Assembly: GCA_964580585.1 (NCBI GenBank)
Contig: CAZOKZ010000116.1
Span: 1-6,479 of the forward strand
Length of the DNA: 6,479 bases
Origin: CAZOKZ01 sp964580585
GTDB taxonomy: Bacteria > Sumerlaeota > Sumerlaeia > SLMS01 > JAHLLQ01
Reading direction: 5' to 3'
The position numbers were made by a program, and so were the translations under genes. Within the stretch, counting starts at the first letter, position 1. Each line of letters starts with the position of its first letter. The notes below the pieces were generated by a model. It made no database searches. It saw only the letters and a program-made list of their open reading frames with translations, and was not told where the DNA came from. This document shows positions 5,653 to 6,479 of the stretch, one piece after another.

Positions 5653-5728
5653 AATTGCTTCTCCAAATACTGAATAGATTTGATTTAGAAAACTAACAAC
5701 AGGCTCCAGGGACCAGGGAAACGAACAG
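5653..5728. promoter_or_regulatory. Divergent promoter region between methyltransferase gene and ppk1
   Basis: A 76-base AT-rich spacer must hold the start signals for both genes. On the minus strand, TTGTTA (5699-5694) and TATTCA (5676-5671) lie 17 bases apart, a modest -35/-10 candidate with four and three matches of six. The methyltransferase Shine-Dalgarno GGAG is at 5664-5661. For ppk1 no clear promoter pair was found. Its AGGGAA (5715-5720) lies 8 bases before the ATG. A 7-base tandem repeat (CCAGGGA at 5706-5712 and 5713-5719) overlaps that ribosome-binding site. Confidence 0.35.
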
Positions 5729-6479
5729 ATGGCTTACAGGGACTACAAAAACTTCTTCGATCGTGAACTTTCATGGCTGGCGTTCAACCGCCGAGTCCTC
5801 GAGGAGGCGCTCGATCCAAAGACGCCACTTTTCGAGCGCTTGAAATTTTGCGCCATCGTCGCAACCAACCTCGATGAGTTTTTCATGGTTCGCCTCAGCG
5901 GTGTGCAAGAACAGATCCGCTCGAAAATCCGAATCAAGTCCTCGGCCGGCCTTTCGCCCATGGAACAATATAGCCTCATGCATCAGGAAGCGCATCGGCA
6001 ATTCGACGCGCTCTATAAGTGTTTCCGCGAGCAATTGGTACCCGCGCTGGAAAAACAACGAATCACGATCACCCATCCGCGCAGTCTCTCTCGTAAGCTG
6101 CGCAAGGAACTGCAAGAGCGTTTCGACCGTGAATTTTACCCGGTCTTGACGCCCCTCGCCGTGGATTCGGGGCATCCGTTTCCACGCCTGCGCGGATTAT
6201 CGCGCAACTTGATTGTGAAACTGGAAGGCACGAAAAAACTGCGCCAGGGTGAAATGCTGATCGCCATCGTTCAGGTTCCCTCGATGCTGCCGCGTCTGGT
6301 GGAGATCGGTTCGCAGCGAGACCGGCGGCGGTTCGTCTTTCTCGGCGACCTGATTACCGAAAACATCGATCAACTTTTCCCCGGCATGAAGGTCACCGAA
6401 GTGGTGCCGTTCCGGGTTACGCGCGATGCCGATATCGAGTACAAGGAAATCGACGCGGAAGATTTGCTGAAGTACATCG
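5729..6479 (+). CDS. ppk1: Polyphosphate kinase 1, N-terminal part (cut by window edge)
   Basis: The first 250 codons of Ppk1, open to the right edge; the complete family is usually about 690-720 residues. The enzyme reversibly moves the gamma-phosphate of ATP onto inorganic polyphosphate chains and is usually membrane-associated. Visible family signatures are the N-terminal RELSWLAFNRRVLEEA (12-27), PLFERLKFCAIVATNLDEFFMVR (33-55, with N47 at the position that contacts ATP in the E. coli enzyme), YPVLTPLAVDSGHPFP (137-152) and PFRVTRDADIEY (227-238). These cover the N domain and most of the head domain. The catalytic C-terminal domains with the phosphorylated histidine lie beyond the window. 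The start is ATG 5729 with AGGGAA 8 bases upstream, and MAYRDYKNFFDRELSW is a normal beginning. The gene is divergent from the methyltransferase gene. No frameshift is seen in the part present. Confidence 0.96.
   Translation, partial: MAYRDYKNFFDRELSWLAFNRRVLEEALDPKTPLFERLKFCAIVATNLDEFFMVRLSGVQEQIRSKIRIKSSAGLSPMEQYSLMHQEAHRQFDALYKCFREQLVPALEKQRITITHPRSLSRKLRKELQERFDREFYPVLTPLAVDSGHPFPRLRGLSRNLIVKLEGTKKLRQGEMLIAIVQVPSMLPRLVEIGSQRDRRRFVFLGDLITENIDQLFPGMKVTEVVPFRVTRDADIEYKEIDAEDLLKYI

Overview
The window is bacterial chromosome with dense, single-copy genes and no mobile element, CRISPR array, rRNA or tRNA that I can see. NrdR, thioredoxin and polyphosphate kinase 1 are broadly distributed and give no lineage. 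A large membrane-anchored Ser/Thr kinase with a proline-rich N-terminal extension and a long extracytoplasmic C-terminal part suggests a kinase-rich group such as Planctomycetes/PVC or a related candidate phylum. That assignment is inference only. Most genes sample near 60% GC, but the gene at 3733-4749 samples near 41%.

Layout: 1-183 holds nothing identifiable. Three minus-strand genes follow. They are nrdR (184-636), trxA (738-1064) and a transmembrane Ser/Thr protein kinase (1295-3415). A clear intrinsic terminator separates trxA from nrdR, and a 230-base gap with three inverted repeats separates the kinase from trxA, so these are probably three transcripts rather than an operon. A 317-base divergent region (3416-3732) with a candidate plus-strand promoter leads into a plus-strand gene for a secreted protein with two tandem glycogen-binding (AMPK-beta/CBM48-type) domains and a C-terminal thioredoxin-like domain that has lost one active-site cysteine. 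It ends in a strong terminator that also forms the 3' end of a convergent minus-strand class I SAM-dependent methyltransferase gene (4786-5652). A 76-base divergent spacer separates that gene from the 5' part of ppk1, which runs off the right edge.

How the genes relate: NrdR (control of ribonucleotide reductase) and thioredoxin (a usual electron donor to that enzyme) make functional sense as neighbours. The kinase and the glycogen-binding/thioredoxin-like protein are divergent neighbours. The first has its C-terminal part, and the second its whole mature chain, predicted outside the cytoplasmic membrane, so a sensor-partner link is possible but unproven. The most unusual item is the secreted double glycogen-binding-domain/thioredoxin-like fusion.
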